Source of the DNA: Aureispira sp050633105
GTDB lineage: Bacteria; Bacteroidota; Bacteroidia; Chitinophagales; Saprospiraceae
DNA: 64,000 nucleotides
Direction of reading: 5' to 3'
Assembly: GCA_050633105.1 (NCBI GenBank)
Contig: JBOEFW010000074.1
Span: 1 to 64,000 of the forward strand
The translations under genes were made by a program, and so were the position numbers. This document shows positions 36,604-44,985 of the stretch, piece by piece. Numbering within the stretch: the first letter of the stretch is position 1; the number at the start of each line of letters is the position of its first letter. The notes under the pieces are model-generated. The model worked only from the letters and a program-made list of their open reading frames with translations, did not search any database and was not told where the DNA came from.

Positions 36604-37620
36604 CTATAAAACACCTGCTGCATTCTTATACAAGACCTGAATTAATACATCGCCAACAGCACCTAAAGTATGTTTGTCAATAATCGACATGTTATCGTTA
36701 TGCGTGTGCCAATAATGCCCAAAAGTGCTGTTTAAGCCTGGGTTAGTGGGGAGGTTAATAATGTCAATGGTTGGGATATTAGCAATATCATTCACAAAAA
36801 CATGATCATCCACTAATTCTCCAAACTTATCATTCACAAACAAATCGCTATACCCCAATTGCAGAGCTTCTCCCCAAACTTGATTAACAACGCCTGCGGC
36901 ATGGCGCATAGAAACCCCCTCTTTAGGAAAACGCGCGCCTCTAGAACCTGCCATGTCTAGCAAAATTCCCATATAGGGTTTTTGTGCCATAGAGTGCATG
37001 TGTCGACTCCAATATTGAGAACCAATGCACCAAGTTTCTTGACGAAATGGAGTTGTTGCTGTGCTGGATTCTCCTTGATCTTCGGCATCAAATAAGACGA
37101 TATCAATCCCTAACTCAATGGGCTGTTTGGCAACAGCCTCTGCTAATGCTAATAAAATACCTACACCACTACCACCATCGTCAGCGCCTAAAATAGGCTC
37201 ACTCTTACGACTTGTATCTTGGTCGGCAACACGACGAGTATCCCAGTGTGCACAGAGCAAGATGCGGTTCTTTCGCTCAGGGTTAAGGCTTGCAATAATA
37301 TTTTTGATTTGCATGGGTTTATCATCAAAACCTGCTGCGATTGCAATTTGATATTGAGTGGTCCACCCAGCAGCCTCAAAGGTACTCTTGATCCAAGTCG
37401 CACAACTATCATGAGCTGGCGTTTCTGGGACACGTGGTCCAAAATTAACTTGTTGTTCTACATAGTCATAAGCCTTCTGGCGATCAAATGCAGGTGTTTT
37501 TACTTCTTTAACAGGTGGCTTAGGCGGTTTAGGCTCTTCCGACTCACAACCAATACAACTAAGCCCTATTGTACCAACCAAAAGAAGAGAGAGCAGACGA
37601 GAAGAGATCGAGGAAAACAT
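36604..37620 (-). CDS. Glutaminyl-peptide cyclotransferase-like M28 lipoprotein
   Basis: Glutaminyl cyclases of the M28 zinc-peptidase fold turn N-terminal Gln of exported proteins into pyroglutamate. The 338-residue product has a lipobox (CIGC, Cys25) and a Pro/Lys-rich linker (PKPPKPP). The catalytic domain has FGPRVP, ILLCAHWDTRR with a zinc His, ILGADDGGSGVGILLALAE with the metal Asp, and VLFDAEDQG with the catalytic Glu. A late block has VDDHVFVNDIANIPTIDII and HYWHTHNDNM, including the last zinc His. All ligands appear present. It lies 29 bases downstream of gldH on the same strand, a neighbourhood of secretion and envelope genes. Substrates are likely the many exported proteins beginning with Gln. 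Confidence 0.88.
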   Translation of the reverse strand: MFSSISSRLLSLLLVGTIGLSCIGCESEEPKPPKPPVKEVKTPAFDRQKAYDYVEQQVNFGPRVPETPAHDSCATWIKSTFEAAGWTTQYQIAIAAGFDDKPMQIKNIIASLNPERKNRILLCAHWDTRRVADQDTSRKSEPILGADDGGSGVGILLALAEAVAKQPIELGIDIVLFDAEDQGESSTATTPFRQETWCIGSQYWSRHMHSMAQKPYMGILLDMAGSRGARFPKEGVSMRHAAGVVNQVWGEALQLGYSDLFVNDKFGELVDDHVFVNDIANIPTIDIINLPTNPGLNSTFGHYWHTHNDNMSIIDKHTLGAVGDVLIQVLYKNAAGVL

Positions 37621-37649
37621 GTGTGGTGTATTTTTAAACGAACAAAAGG

Positions 37650-38132
37650 TTAAGAGGAAGTAGTTTTACGGATAAATAAGCGAAGCTGCTTAATTGGCCC
37701 TAATGTTTCAGGGCGACTGTGTTGTTTCAATTCAATAGAGTAGGTTCCTGGAACCGTGAATTGTGTTTTGATAATAAAGGGAATGGATCGTGTACATTGC
37801 TCGCCACTACATTCTCCTAGCCAGTACCCCTTCGCATTGGCCAATTCTAACGAAGCTTGTTCTTCTCTAGACGAACCATCAGGCATGGTCGTTTTTACCA
37901 AGCAATAGAGATTCTGATAAGGATAAGTTGTACCATGTTCTACCTCCAAGAATAAATCGTAGAGTTGTTTGGTATCTTGAATGTCAAACTCAAAGGAATA
38001 AGGTTGTCCTTGTGCCCAAGTGCCGCTTTCTAGTACTTGAGTTTCATCATAGATGGTAGAACAACTGCTCAAGCCACTGAATAGTAGCCCGAGCAGTAGT
38101 AATAGATTAATCTTTTTTCTTATCAGCAGCAT
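37650..38132 (-). CDS. gldH: Gliding motility lipoprotein GldH
   Basis: GldH is a lipoprotein required for gliding in Flavobacterium johnsoniae and conserved in many non-gliding Bacteroidota. The 160-residue product from ATG 38132 has a signal peptide (KKINLLLLLGLLFSGL) with lipobox LSSC. The mature domain has the family's YDETQVLESGTWAQGQPYSFEFDI start, an LFLEVEHGTTYPYQNLYCLV core with the conserved Tyr-Pro-Tyr-x-Asn-Leu, and GPIKQLRLFI near the end. The frame extends upstream to 38327, but only inside the preceding gene. The chosen start overlaps the 3' end of ricT by 26 bases. The ricT-gldH pairing is common in the phylum. Confidence 0.9.
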   Translation of the reverse strand: MLLIRKKINLLLLLGLLFSGLSSCSTIYDETQVLESGTWAQGQPYSFEFDIQDTKQLYDLFLEVEHGTTYPYQNLYCLVKTTMPDGSSREEQASLELANAKGYWLGECSGEQCTRSIPFIIKTQFTVPGTYSIELKQHSRPETLGPIKQLRLFIRKTTSS

Positions 38133-39678
38133 TGCTTTTGTCTTGTGGAGGCTTTTGGCCTGTGTTTTTACGGCGATTGCGGTTTTTGTTGCGACTGCGC
38201 TTTTTGTTGTTAGAGTTAGTGCCTGTCGCTTTATCTTTAGGAGCATTGTTGTTATTGGAAGTTGCCTTGTTATTGGTCTTGTTTCCAGAACGACTATTTT
38301 TAGCTCCTCCCTTATTAACGCTGTCACCTTTGTTGTTAGTGTGTTCTACACCTTCTTTGGGTTTATTATTATTGCTGCGCCTTCCACGATTTCTAGAAGG
38401 TTTCTTCTTGTTAGGAGTAGATTTTCTTTCTCCTCCAGCAGTAGGTTTTTTAGGACCATCTTTAGAGGTGTTTGTATTTTTATTAGAAACCTTATTCTCT
38501 GCTGGACCTTTGGGGCCTTTCTTCTTATTCTGAGAATTTTTATTGCGGTTCTTACGGTTGCGACTGCGTTTTTTCTTGTCGAGTTGTTTTAACTCTAAAC
38601 TACCTGCTCCATCTACAAAACCAATTTCTTCTTCCTCTTCTACGAAGTTCAGAGAAGGCGTTACGTCTTTGAGACTTTCTGGCAAATTGCCTTGTTTGGC
38701 GCGCTCGTGTAGGTCTTTTACTTGCTCAATGGACAAGGCTTGAATTTCTGCAATACCAAATTCTGTGCGGTAAGCAAAGAACATTAAACGTTTGAAGATG
38801 TCTGTTTTGATAAGGGTTGCATTCCCTTTTTTAGTCTTGAGGTGGTTGATGTTTTTTGGAAATTCTTTGAGGACTTCCAAGTAGGTGTTGAGCTCATAAT
38901 TTAAGCAACACTTTAAGCGGCCACATTGACCCGACAATTTGGATTGGTTGATCGCTAAATTTTGATAGCGTGCGGCTACCGTAGAGACGGATTTGAAATT
39001 TGTCAACCAAGTAGAGCAACACAACTCTCGTCCACAAGAACCAATACCTCCAATACGAGCTGATTCTTGACGCGCTCCAATTTGGCGCATTTCAATTTTA
39101 ACACGGTATTCCCGAGCAAAAACGCGGATCAATTCTCGAAAATCGACTCGGCCATCTGCTGTATAGTAGAAGGTGATTTTACGCTTATCTCCTTGATATT
39201 CGACATCCCCAATCTTCATTTCTAAGCCTAAATCGCGTACAATGACACGGGCGCGAATCATCGCTTCACGTTCTGATTCTCGGGCGTCTTTTAGGCGTTC
39301 TAAATCGCGCTCATTGGCTACGCGCAAAATATTAGGCAAGACCGCATTGTCTTTGATGCGGTATTTTTTGAGTTGTAGGGTGACTAATTCTCCCATTAAG
39401 GAAACACGGCCAATATCATAGCCACTAGCTGTACTTTCTACCGCTACAAAATCTCCAGTAGCAATGTGTACAAAATCGGGTTTCTTGAAAATTTCTTTGC
39501 GCGCTCCTTTTTTGAAGCTAACTTCTACCAAATCATAGTTCCCATAATCGGGCAAATCTATGTGTGATAGCCAGTCAAAGGTATTGAGTTTGTTGCAACC
39601 GCCTGTTGAGCAATTGCCTTTACTTCCACAACCTTTGGGCGCGCCGTCTGTTCCGCTGGAACAACTCGAACATCCCAT
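38107..39678 (-). CDS. PSP1 domain protein (RicT-like) with Asn/Lys-rich tail
   Basis: The 523-residue product starts with a Cys-rich segment (MGCSSCSSG to GGCNKL). The PSP1 core (about 50-330) includes RLLxFA-like turns, YRVKIEMRQIGARQE, GGIGSCGRELCC and SGQCGRLKCCLNYELNTY, i.e. the conserved cysteine motifs of the RicT/YaaT family. In Bacillus, RicT joins RicA and RicF in an Fe-S complex that aids RNase Y. Whether that holds in Bacteroidota is unknown. Residues about 370-523 are a low-complexity Asn/Lys/Gly/Ser tail typical of disordered RNA-binding regions. gldH overlaps its 3' end. A TATTTTTG element at 39911-39918 may be its promoter. Confidence 0.85.
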   Translation of the reverse strand: MGCSSCSSGTDGAPKGCGSKGNCSTGGCNKLNTFDWLSHIDLPDYGNYDLVEVSFKKGARKEIFKKPDFVHIATGDFVAVESTASGYDIGRVSLMGELVTLQLKKYRIKDNAVLPNILRVANERDLERLKDARESEREAMIRARVIVRDLGLEMKIGDVEYQGDKRKITFYYTADGRVDFRELIRVFAREYRVKIEMRQIGARQESARIGGIGSCGRELCCSTWLTNFKSVSTVAARYQNLAINQSKLSGQCGRLKCCLNYELNTYLEVLKEFPKNINHLKTKKGNATLIKTDIFKRLMFFAYRTEFGIAEIQALSIEQVKDLHERAKQGNLPESLKDVTPSLNFVEEEEEIGFVDGAGSLELKQLDKKKRSRNRKNRNKNSQNKKKGPKGPAENKVSNKNTNTSKDGPKKPTAGGERKSTPNKKKPSRNRGRRSNNNKPKEGVEHTNNKGDSVNKGGAKNSRSGNKTNNKATSNNNNAPKDKATGTNSNNKKRSRNKNRNRRKNTGQKPPQDKSNAADKKKD

Positions 39679-39910
39679 ATATATTTATAGTCTTACAAGA
39701 TCTACTGCTAATAGCAGCATTTGTCTTGCTGGATTAATAATGATTGGCTTACCGTATGGTTTATTTTTTGGTTCTAACCAAAGCGTTGTAAGCCCTTTTA
39801 ACAGTGTTTAGCACTGCTCTTAAATTGCCATCTAGTACTTTTCTGACGCTGTTATGACTAAGCGCCTAAGGACAGCAAAAATCGCTTTGCTGCGATTATG
39901 ATAATTCTTA

Positions 39911-39918
39911 CAAAAATA
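39911..39918 (-). promoter_or_regulatory. Candidate -7 element upstream of the PSP1/gldH/cyclase group
   Basis: The minus strand reads TATTTTTG, matching TAnnTTTG. It lies about 230 bases before the PSP1 gene and would drive PSP1, gldH and the cyclase together. AT-rich context raises the chance of a random match. Confidence 0.3.
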
Positions 39919-39951
39919 GAAAAAAAATAGCACATTATAGTCTTGAAAGAC

Positions 39952-41406
39952 TTAAACTTCTAAGGCGAAGCCCTCACGACGGTCGTCTCCAATGGCCTGC
40001 CATTGCTTCCCTTGACGATGGATGGTATGTACCCCTCCAAAAAACATAGCGGCTTCTTCCCAATTGACAACTTCCAAATTAGGTTGGGGCTGGTGCTTCC
40101 CTACAAAAGCAGGCTCTAAGTTAAGTTCTAAATGCTCGTTGTGTAGGCGAGCAGCCTCTACTGCTTTTTGAACAGGAAAATTAAAATCAATAAGATAATG
40201 CAATACTTGGGCAATTGCGGCAGGAATTCTACTAGAACCACCTGTTCCTAGTGCGGTCTCCATGTGTCCCAGCTCATCTAAGACTAAGGTGGGCGACATC
40301 ATGGAAGCCAAACGGGTATCGGGTGTCCAGGAGTGGAATCCATTGGGGAGTAAAGAGGTTTCGCCCAACATGTTGTTTAGCATGATGTTGGTCCCCTCTA
40401 CCATATAGCCACAACCTTCTCCATTGGACATGGTGATATTAATAGCATTTCCTTTTTTATCAACAATATTGAAATGAGACGTGCTGCCCCATTTTCTATG
40501 GAGATTGGTTACTGTACGCTCAATTCGGTAGACTTCATCTAGGCTTTGCTGCAAATGTTGAACATGGGCAGGGGAGAAGGGAGCATAACTGCCTTGTGGT
40601 TGTTGTTCTAATTTTTTTAATAAAAGCCCTAACAAAGTCCCCCCTACACTAGGTAGAGGGTTGGTCAAAATTGTTTTGTTCCGATAAGAAAAACGCAATG
40701 GTTGAGATACGTTGACTTTATAGTTGGTCATGTCTTCTTGGGTCAAAAAACCTCCTCGTTCTTTACAATCAGCGACTAGACGTTGTGCAAATTCCCCTTC
40801 ATAAAATTCTCTTTGGCCTTCTTTGACTAAGAATTCTAAATAATCAGCCATAGCAGGCATACGCAAAGTGTTTCCAACAGGGAGAGGTTGGCCATCGGGG
40901 TAGAAAAGTTGCCTAGCTTCTTCTTCTTTGGTCATAATGGCCTCTAAAACACGAATGTCAAAATGCTGAAAGCCATTCATAGTAACACCATTACGAGCCA
41001 GATCCAAGGCAGGTTGAACCAACACCTCCATTGGGCGTGTGGCAAAATGTTCTTGTAGATAATAAATACCTGCAATAATACCAGGTACTGCAATAGACCC
41101 CATTCCTAAGTGAAAGGTTTCTGTTGTGGAGCCAAAATTGACCACCATTGGTTCAAAATCTACAGGGCGGTCTAATTGCTTTTGGCGAGGAGTCTGGCAA
41201 AAACAATCCAATAACATTGATTGACCTTGCGCCGTCAAAACATTAGCAAAGGCTCCTCCTCCTGCAGAACTCATGCATGGTTCGTTAATAAAAGAAGCAA
41301 AAAAAGCAGCAATAGCTGCATCAAAGGCATTGCCTCCATCTCTTAAAATAATAGCCGCTGCTTCGGCTGTTTGCTCATGTCCTGCTGCAATAATACCTTT
41401 TGTCAT
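39952..41406 (-). CDS. Gamma-glutamyltransferase family protein, no signal peptide
   Basis: Gamma-glutamyltranspeptidases are N-terminal nucleophile enzymes that self-cleave and split or transfer gamma-glutamyl groups such as that of glutathione. The 484-residue product has the family start (AGHEQTAEAAAIILRDGGNAFDAAIAA, SSAGGGAF), the processing-site Thr309 in GSTSHFNIVDKKGNA, SNGEGCGYMVEGTNIMLNN and the small-subunit LGTGGSSRIPAAIAQVL. The classical TTH becomes TSH, so the nucleophile is kept. It lacks a signal peptide and is shorter than E. coli Ggt (about 580), so it is predicted cytosolic. No relevant partner genes adjoin it. Confidence 0.88.
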   Translation of the reverse strand: MTKGIIAAGHEQTAEAAAIILRDGGNAFDAAIAAFFASFINEPCMSSAGGGAFANVLTAQGQSMLLDCFCQTPRQKQLDRPVDFEPMVVNFGSTTETFHLGMGSIAVPGIIAGIYYLQEHFATRPMEVLVQPALDLARNGVTMNGFQHFDIRVLEAIMTKEEEARQLFYPDGQPLPVGNTLRMPAMADYLEFLVKEGQREFYEGEFAQRLVADCKERGGFLTQEDMTNYKVNVSQPLRFSYRNKTILTNPLPSVGGTLLGLLLKKLEQQPQGSYAPFSPAHVQHLQQSLDEVYRIERTVTNLHRKWGSTSHFNIVDKKGNAINITMSNGEGCGYMVEGTNIMLNNMLGETSLLPNGFHSWTPDTRLASMMSPTLVLDELGHMETALGTGGSSRIPAAIAQVLHYLIDFNFPVQKAVEAARLHNEHLELNLEPAFVGKHQPQPNLEVVNWEEAAMFFGGVHTIHRQGKQWQAIGDDRREGFALEV

Positions 41407-41738
41407 TGATGATCCTTTTGTGGATAAGAAGCGAATGAAAGTATTCCAAATTTTTTTTTCTGAAAAGGACTTTCTTAAAGGAGATCAATATCTAAAAAAA
41501 GAACTATTTTTTGGTACGAGACACCATAAAAAATGCCCACTAACAGCATTTTAAGATATCTGATAAAAATAATTATTCGCTTAAAGTGTTTTTTTTTCCA
41601 CTTTATAAACCGAAACTTCTATAATGGTGTTACCTTTGCACCAGCTCTATGATAATAGACATGATAGAGTTCATCTGTGGGAATTGTTTTTACCATAAAA
41701 TACTCCTGCGCTTTATTTTATTTTAAATTTTTGTTACA
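41407..41738. other. Leader and promoter region of the first cold-shock gene
   Basis: The 332-base gap holds a TACCTTTG -7 match at 41631-41638, giving a 5' leader of about 93 bases ending in an AT-rich TTTTATTTTAAATTTTTG block just before the ATG. The same block is nearly repeated before the second csp gene. Long structured leaders are common for cold-shock mRNAs; no separate gene is seen. Confidence 0.5.
41631..41638 (+). promoter_or_regulatory. Candidate -7 element for the first csp gene
   Basis: TACCTTTG matches TAnnTTTG about 100 bases before the ATG at 41739. No clear -33 partner is seen. Confidence 0.4.
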
Positions 41739-41930
41739 ATGGCTACTGGAAAAGTAAAATTCTTCAACGAATCTAAAGGATTTGGATTTATCGTACCTGA
41801 AGATGGTGGAAAAGACATTTTCGTTCACGCTAACGGATTAATTGACGATATTCGCGAAGGTGATAACGTAAGTTATGAAGTAGAAGAAGGAAGAAAAGGC
41901 TTGAATGCAGTGGAAGTACAGGTTATCTAA
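41739..41930 (+). CDS. Cold-shock domain protein
   Basis: The 63-residue protein is a single cold-shock OB domain with both RNA-binding motifs (KGFGFI, DIFVHAN). It begins MATGKVKFFNESKGFGF and ends in VEVQVI. CspA-family proteins bind single-stranded RNA and DNA and act as RNA chaperones. A nearly identical paralogue follows 160 bases downstream, each copy having its own terminator. Whether it is cold-induced cannot be seen. Confidence 0.95.
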   Translation: MATGKVKFFNESKGFGFIVPEDGGKDIFVHANGLIDDIREGDNVSYEVEEGRKGLNAVEVQVI

Positions 41931-41962
41931 TGGAACCTTATCTTTCTTAAGATATTAAGTCG

Positions 41963-41998
41963 AAGACAATCTACTCCCTGGAATAGATTGTCTTTTTG
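41963..41998 (+). terminator. Terminator after the first csp gene
   Basis: AAGACAATCTA at 63-73 pairs with its exact complement at 84-94, and a T5 run follows. It lies 32 bases past the stop codon. Confidence 0.8.
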
Positions 41999-42090
41999 AT
42001 TTTAGATTTTTTTTATTAAAAGAACTTTTTTACATACGTTATGTGTACGAAATCGTTCTATAATATTTTTTTATTTTAAATTTTGTTACA

Positions 42091-42282
42091 ATGGCTACTG
42101 GAACAGTAAAATTCTTTAACGATCAAAAAGGATTCGGATTTATTACCCCAGATGATGGCGGAAAAGATGTTTTTGTACACGCTAATGGATTAATTGACGA
42201 TATCCGTGAAAATGATAACGTAACTTATGAAGTGGAAGAAGGCAGAAAAGGACCGAATGCAGTGGATGTACAGATTGTCTAA
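42091..42282 (+). CDS. Cold-shock domain protein, paralogue of the preceding gene
   Basis: The 63-residue protein differs from the upstream copy at about a dozen residues (for example MATGTVKFFNDQKGFGF, VDVQIV) and keeps both RNA-binding motifs. The 20 bases before the ATG are almost the same as those before the first copy, which points to a tandem duplication including the translation start region. It has its own terminator. Confidence 0.95.
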   Translation: MATGTVKFFNDQKGFGFITPDDGGKDVFVHANGLIDDIRENDNVTYEVEEGRKGPNAVDVQIV

Positions 42283-42305
42283 CTAATCTTACCTTTTACT
42301 AGATC

Positions 42306-42343
42306 AAAGACAACTTATTCTGAGGAGTAGGTTGTCTTTTTTA
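42306..42343 (+). terminator. Terminator after the second csp gene
   Basis: AAAGACAAC pairs with GTTGTCTTT across a 16-base loop and runs into a T tract. Its GACAA stem resembles the terminator of the first copy, as expected if the whole unit was duplicated. Confidence 0.75.
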
Positions 42344-42394
42344 TTTCTTAGAAAAGAAATCAAGTAAGTGATAAGATGCTCTTTATGCAGCAAC

Positions 42395-43171
42395 TTATAC
42401 CTGTTCTATTAGACTTTTTGGAACCCAACCGACCATATAATTGGGTAATTCTACTTTTACCCATTCTCCCGCTTCATCGACCATTCTCAAACGAATACCT
42501 TCTGATAAAACTTCCATTTCCTCGCTGGATAGCTCTGGATAAGGGCGTAGGCCTGCTTTTTTGGCAATGACAATAGCGATTGTTCGTTCTTGTTCTTGGG
42601 CTTGTTGTGCTACTCCCAAGCTCAAAGGGAGTACACTAAAAAGTAGGACCCCCAAGGCCCATTTACTAGTTATTTGCTTTTTCCAATCTGCTTTTCCCAT
42701 TTTCCAAGCATAGCCAAGGAGTCCTATGCTTACACTCCATAATAGCAAAAATAAAAGCCCCCAAGCTTGGGCTGTTTGCATTTGCTGTAGATCGCGCCAA
42801 CTTTGTACGATCGCAATAGAGGGCGTTGCGGTAATGGGGTTGTGAATGTGTTGTTGTGCTACTGCTAGATTATGTGTTGCTTCTTGGTTTTGGGCTTCTA
42901 AGCGTAAGGCGCGCTCCCATTGTACAATGGCTTTCCCTAGGGCACCTTGTTGGCTATATAGTAAGCCTAAGTTGTTGTAGAGTTCTTTGGAGTAATAGCC
43001 TTCTTTCACTATTTCTTCATAGTATTGAATCGCCAATTTTATTTGGCCATTTTGCTGCGCTTCCCATGCTTTTTGGGCTTGCTCTGTTGGTTGAGCTATA
43101 GTGGTGAGGGTGAGTAGCATAATTGAGAGGCTCCAGCCAATTCTCGGTCTCCAAAATGTTGATCTAAACAT
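42395..43171 (-). CDS. batE: BatE-like TPR protein with SH3 domain
   Basis: BatE belongs to the Bacteroidota Bat (aerotolerance) group. The 258-residue product has a signal peptide (LTLTTIA before QPTEQ). TPR motifs cover about 30-95 (AIQYYEEIVKEGYYSKELYNNLGLLY, KAIVQWERALRLEAQNQEATHNLA). Two transmembrane segments near 125-145 and 155-175 follow, then a C-terminal bacterial SH3 domain (about 195-258; GLRPYPELSSEEM, GEWVKVELPNYMVGWVP). The start at 43171 lies 7 bases past the batD stop; a longer frame from 43198 would overlap batD and lacks sense as a signal peptide. Likely translated with batD. Confidence 0.85.
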   Translation of the reverse strand: MFRSTFWRPRIGWSLSIMLLTLTTIAQPTEQAQKAWEAQQNGQIKLAIQYYEEIVKEGYYSKELYNNLGLLYSQQGALGKAIVQWERALRLEAQNQEATHNLAVAQQHIHNPITATPSIAIVQSWRDLQQMQTAQAWGLLFLLLWSVSIGLLGYAWKMGKADWKKQITSKWALGVLLFSVLPLSLGVAQQAQEQERTIAIVIAKKAGLRPYPELSSEEMEVLSEGIRLRMVDEAGEWVKVELPNYMVGWVPKSLIEQV

Positions 43172-43178
43172 GGTTTCT

Positions 43179-44939
43179 TTATTGTTGCAATTGCTCAATC
43201 AATACTTGACTTTCTTGTTGAATTTTTTCCATAGAAGCCGTATCGGCTAAACCTGCAAATATTGCTCGTTCACTGGTGGCTAAAATGGCTAGTAGTTGTT
43301 GGATTTTTTCCGTTTCTACTCCTTGTTGCTCCAATTGCTGTTGTACATTTTGTTTGGTTAATTCTACCGTAGAGAGCTGGTAACGGTCACTGACAAAGCC
43401 TAATAATGCTTTAGATATTTCTTTGTAAAAAACAGTGGCTTGTCGTGCTTCTAGGGCTTTTTGTGCTTGCTGTAAACGTTTATTGGCTTCTTGCCCAGCA
43501 GCCTGTCGGCGTTGTTCTGCGACAGGTTGGTGGGCTTTGTGCTCCTGTTGTTGTTGATAATATAAAAAACCAGCTAATAGGAGTAACGGAAGAAGGAGTA
43601 GTATCCAGAAAAGAGAAGAGCCCCAGAAAGCCCTTAGAGGCGTTGCATGCAACGCCTCTAAGGGAATAGGTGCTCCATATTGCAATGCTTCTGCTGCATT
43701 CTCTGCTGCTACAATCGCCGCTGCACTTTGAGCGGTATCGCGTTCAGCTTTAGTTGGTAAGTCAATATTTCCTTCTTGCACTACAACGGTTAATGTTGTA
43801 TCCAAGGTGACAAAACGGCGGGCTTCCCCATCAAAATACACCAAGCGTGGGCGAATGGTATATTCTCCCAAAGCCTTAGGTGTTAAGACATATTCAAAAG
43901 TTTTGATTCCCCCCTGTAATTGATTGACCATTCTTAATTGTTCCTCAACGGTTGGGGCAAAACTATCAAAGTAGCGTTTATTGAGTTGCAAAGTAGGAGG
44001 CAGTACATTTTTGATATTGCCTGCTCCTACCACCCGAAGTGTCAGTTGGACCACTTCATGAGAACGAATAGATGCTTTATTAAGATGGGCTTGCAGTTCA
44101 TATTGTCCAATAGCCCCATTAAAACCAGTAGGGGCACCATCCAATTGACGAACATTAATCACAACAGAATCACTATACAATTTGTATTGACGCAAGCGAT
44201 AAGGATCATGAGAGCCTGCTCGTTCGGCAAGTACACTAATGGCTATTCCAATGGGTTCAATAATAATTTTCCCTGATTCACTTGGAAAAATAGCAGTTCG
44301 ACGGAGACTACGGGAATAATATTCTTCTCCGTTGACGGTTAGAATTTCTCCATCGGCCGTATAATCATTAAGATCATAAACATAAGCTTTATCAAAACTA
44401 GGATAATTCAACAATTGCTGTTGTTCAATGCGTACCTGGGTATAAATTCGATAGTCTAAGGTAATTTGCTCCCCAACAACGGCTTTTGTTTTATTTACTT
44501 CAGCGCGAACAAAAGCCTTTCCTTGAAGAGGATTAGCTGATCGTTTCGCTTGTTTTACTTTTATAGTAATAGTTTGGCTGCGCAGACTTTTTCCTTTACT
44601 AGTAATAACGGTAGCTGGCCCAATGCGGTAGGTGCCAGGCTTTTTAGCAACAACGTAATAAGAGAAGACCTCGCTAATCACAGTAATGCCATTTATAGAG
44701 GCGTAAGAAGAACTTTGCTTGGGCCCCCCTCGCAGATCTAAGCCATTAAAAACAGGCGCATCAAACTTTCTGGGTCTAGCATTTGTCAGACGAAAAGATA
44801 CTTCAAAAAGCTCGCCTGTAATTGTCTCTTTAGTCGAAGAAGCTGCTTCAAAACTGACCCGCTGCCCTTGTGCAAAATGGCACAATGAACATAAGCAAGT
44901 GATAAGAAAGACCAGTTGGAATAGAGAAGACTGTTTCAA
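43179..44939 (-). CDS. batD: BatD-like oxygen-tolerance protein
   Basis: The 586-residue product has a signal peptide ending FA before QGQRVSFE. Several Ig-like beta domains of the BatD/oxygen-tolerance family (about 25-400) follow, with the conserved phrases LFEVSFRLTNA, AYVYDLNDYTADGEILTVNGEEYYSRSLRRTAIFPSESGKI and the late FEYVLTPKALGEYTIRP. A transmembrane segment lies near 445-463, then a Gln-rich helical cytoplasmic part. It should be anchored in the inner membrane with the Ig domains in the periplasm. A 34-base perfect palindrome (43631-43664) is read through in frame just before the membrane helix. It belongs to a minus-strand run batC, short batD-like, batD, batE. Confidence 0.88.
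   Translation of the reverse strand: MKQSSLFQLVFLITCLCSLCHFAQGQRVSFEAASSTKETITGELFEVSFRLTNARPRKFDAPVFNGLDLRGGPKQSSSYASINGITVISEVFSYYVVAKKPGTYRIGPATVITSKGKSLRSQTITIKVKQAKRSANPLQGKAFVRAEVNKTKAVVGEQITLDYRIYTQVRIEQQQLLNYPSFDKAYVYDLNDYTADGEILTVNGEEYYSRSLRRTAIFPSESGKIIIEPIGIAISVLAERAGSHDPYRLRQYKLYSDSVVINVRQLDGAPTGFNGAIGQYELQAHLNKASIRSHEVVQLTLRVVGAGNIKNVLPPTLQLNKRYFDSFAPTVEEQLRMVNQLQGGIKTFEYVLTPKALGEYTIRPRLVYFDGEARRFVTLDTTLTVVVQEGNIDLPTKAERDTAQSAAAIVAAENAAEALQYGAPIPLEALHATPLRAFWGSSLFWILLLLPLLLLAGFLYYQQQQEHKAHQPVAEQRRQAAGQEANKRLQQAQKALEARQATVFYKEISKALLGFVSDRYQLSTVELTKQNVQQQLEQQGVETEKIQQLLAILATSERAIFAGLADTASMEKIQQESQVLIEQLQQ
43631..43664. repeat. Perfect 34-base palindrome inside batD (REP/MITE-like)
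   Basis: The sequence is its own reverse complement over all 34 bases, 17 per arm, around the centre TTGCATGCAA with arms ending CCCTTAGAGGCG. It encodes PLEALHATPLR in batD. It resembles short dispersed palindromes of the GAGxCGTTGCATGCAACGxCTC type that I recall from other bacteria. No second copy was noticed in the window. Confidence 0.75.
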
Positions 44940-44985
44940 GTGATTGTTAGTTTATTCAAAAAAGAAAATTAAATAGCTTTGCTAC

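Noticed and set aside
38053..38592. Long plus-strand frame of 179 codons antisense to gldH/PSP1
   Set aside because: Its Phe/Ser/Val-rich composition is what the Asn/Lys-rich tail of the PSP1 gene gives on the opposite strand.
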